DNA of 64,000 nt, taken from positions 2,108,001 through 2,172,000 of the forward strand of contig JAEUWY010000002.1 of NCBI GenBank assembly GCA_022059125.1, read 5' to 3'. Below the pieces are notes generated by a model. That model was not told where the DNA came from and ran no database searches. It saw nothing but the letters and a program-made list of their open reading frames with translations. Positions 63,328 through 64,000 of the stretch are shown here, in pieces; within the stretch, counting starts at the first letter, position 1; every line of letters starts with the position of its first letter. This DNA comes from Corynespora cassiicola (taxonomy: Eukaryota; Ascomycota; Dothideomycetes; Pleosporales; Corynesporascaceae). Made by a program: the position numbers and the translations under genes.

Positions 63328-64000
63328 TCACTCCTCCTTCTTCCCCTCATTCTCCTTCACCGGCTGATACGGATACTTAATCGTCAAACACCAAATATCC
63401 AAATAATCGCAGATGGTCCAAATCACATCAACGATAAAGCTCCCATGAACCCCCATCGCCAATCCAAGGCACATGAAGACAAACGCAACCTGATACACGT
63501 CATCCCCGAGGGCGCTGGGCCAGCCAAAGCCGACGCGCTCCTGCAGCCACGGACCCAAAGAGTCGGCGACGCCGTAGATGAGCGGGTACATGAGCACGTT
63601 GCCGCGGGGGAAGCGCGACTTTGTGAGGTGCGAGATGATCATGCGGCCGACGGAGAAGGCGTTTATGAGGCCGGCGTAGAAGACGAAGGGGACAAGGTGG
63701 TGGTGCAGGATCTTGGGTTGCAGGTATAGGTAGGCGGGGATGAGGACCCAGGCTGCGGCGAAGGTGAGGAGGCCGAGGAGGGCGACGCGCGTTTTTTGGC
63801 CGCGGCTGCGGCGCGCCTTGAACACGTTTGCCGTGCTAGCTGTTGTCAGTTGCGATATTCAAGGGTGGTATGGTGAGGGGGGCGTACCTGGAGGCCGTGT
63901 TGAAGACGAGCATCACGCCGCCGTACACCATGTACCACTCGTTCCACGCCAGGCCATACAGCGAGGCGGGGATAAAGTCGAAGTGCGGGATCCCGAGCGT
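63328..64000 (-). CDS. Choline/ethanolamine phosphotransferase, C-terminal part, runs off right edge
   Basis: C-terminal part of a CPT1/EPT1-type CDP-alcohol phosphotransferase, the last step of the Kennedy pathway in the ER/Golgi. The last exon is 63328-63835; the preceding exon begins beyond the right edge and ends at 63888, joined in frame via a CTAG acceptor. The visible sequence has IPHFDFIPASLYGLAWNEWYMVYGGVMLVFNTASS, then NVFKARRSRGQ and five or so membrane helices (ALLGLLTFAAAWVLIPAYL; HLVPFVFYAGLINAFSVGRMIISHLTKSRFPRGN; VLMYPLIYGV; VYQVAFVFMCLGLAMGVHGSFIVDVIWTICDYLDIWCLTIKYP), with a Lys/Glu-rich tail. The RMIISHLTKSRFP and ICDYLDIWCLTIKYP motifs match the family C-terminus. The catalytic CDP-alcohol motif lies outside the window, so choline versus ethanolamine preference cannot be judged. 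Confidence 0.88.

Overview
The window is nuclear DNA of a filamentous ascomycete (Pezizomycotina, possibly Dothideomycetes). The evidence is genes split by short 50-60 bp GT-AG introns, a GC-rich coding landscape, and fungal families such as the SAT4-type rhodopsin domain, Zn2Cys6 regulator, ASH1-type methyltransferase and Erf2 palmitoyltransferase. All gene models were spliced by hand from reading frame, splice signals and family knowledge; no database search was run.

Layout. 1-9.1 kb is a more AT-rich, gene-poor accessory-looking stretch. It holds the 5' part of a secreted GMC oxidoreductase and a SAT4-type membrane protein, both with frame problems. 9.1-21.4 kb is compact housekeeping: a UBX protein, the Rho GTPase RAC1, CMS1, the kinetochore protein CENP-T, SHY1/SURF1 and VMA22. 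22.3-25.1 kb is one giant secreted Gly/Pro-rich repeat protein. 26.2-31.6 kb has an unknown disordered protein and a protein with an I-PpoI-like His-Cys box nuclease domain. 31.6-35.3 kb is gene-free. 35.4-41 kb has a secreted beta-propeller lactonase-like protein, a mitochondrial HAD hydrolase and a Zn2Cys6 regulator. 41.9 kb carries a 49-residue gene made of four tandem units, each with a CaaX-like tetrad. 43-48.9 kb holds a copper amine oxidase, a divergent three-repeat Myb regulator and an amino acid/amine permease. 49.7-57.6 kb has a probable GPI-anchored protein, a small mitochondrial membrane protein, the palmitoyltransferase ERF2 and an ASH1-like SET protein. 59.6-64 kb has an unknown acidic protein, an intron-containing tRNA-Leu(CAA) and the 3' end of a choline/ethanolamine phosphotransferase.

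How genes may work together. Copper amine oxidase, Myb protein and permease form a plausible amine-nitrogen uptake and oxidation module sharing a 268 bp divergent promoter. Most other neighbours are unrelated housekeeping genes sharing bidirectional promoters (CMS1/CENP-T, SHY1/VMA22, HAD/Zn2Cys6, mitochondrial protein/ERF2). The most novel item is the small CaaX-repeat peptide gene at 41901-42050, which looks like a multi-copy prenylated peptide or pheromone-type precursor. The second is the chromosomal His-Cys box nuclease-domain protein at 30119-31567.
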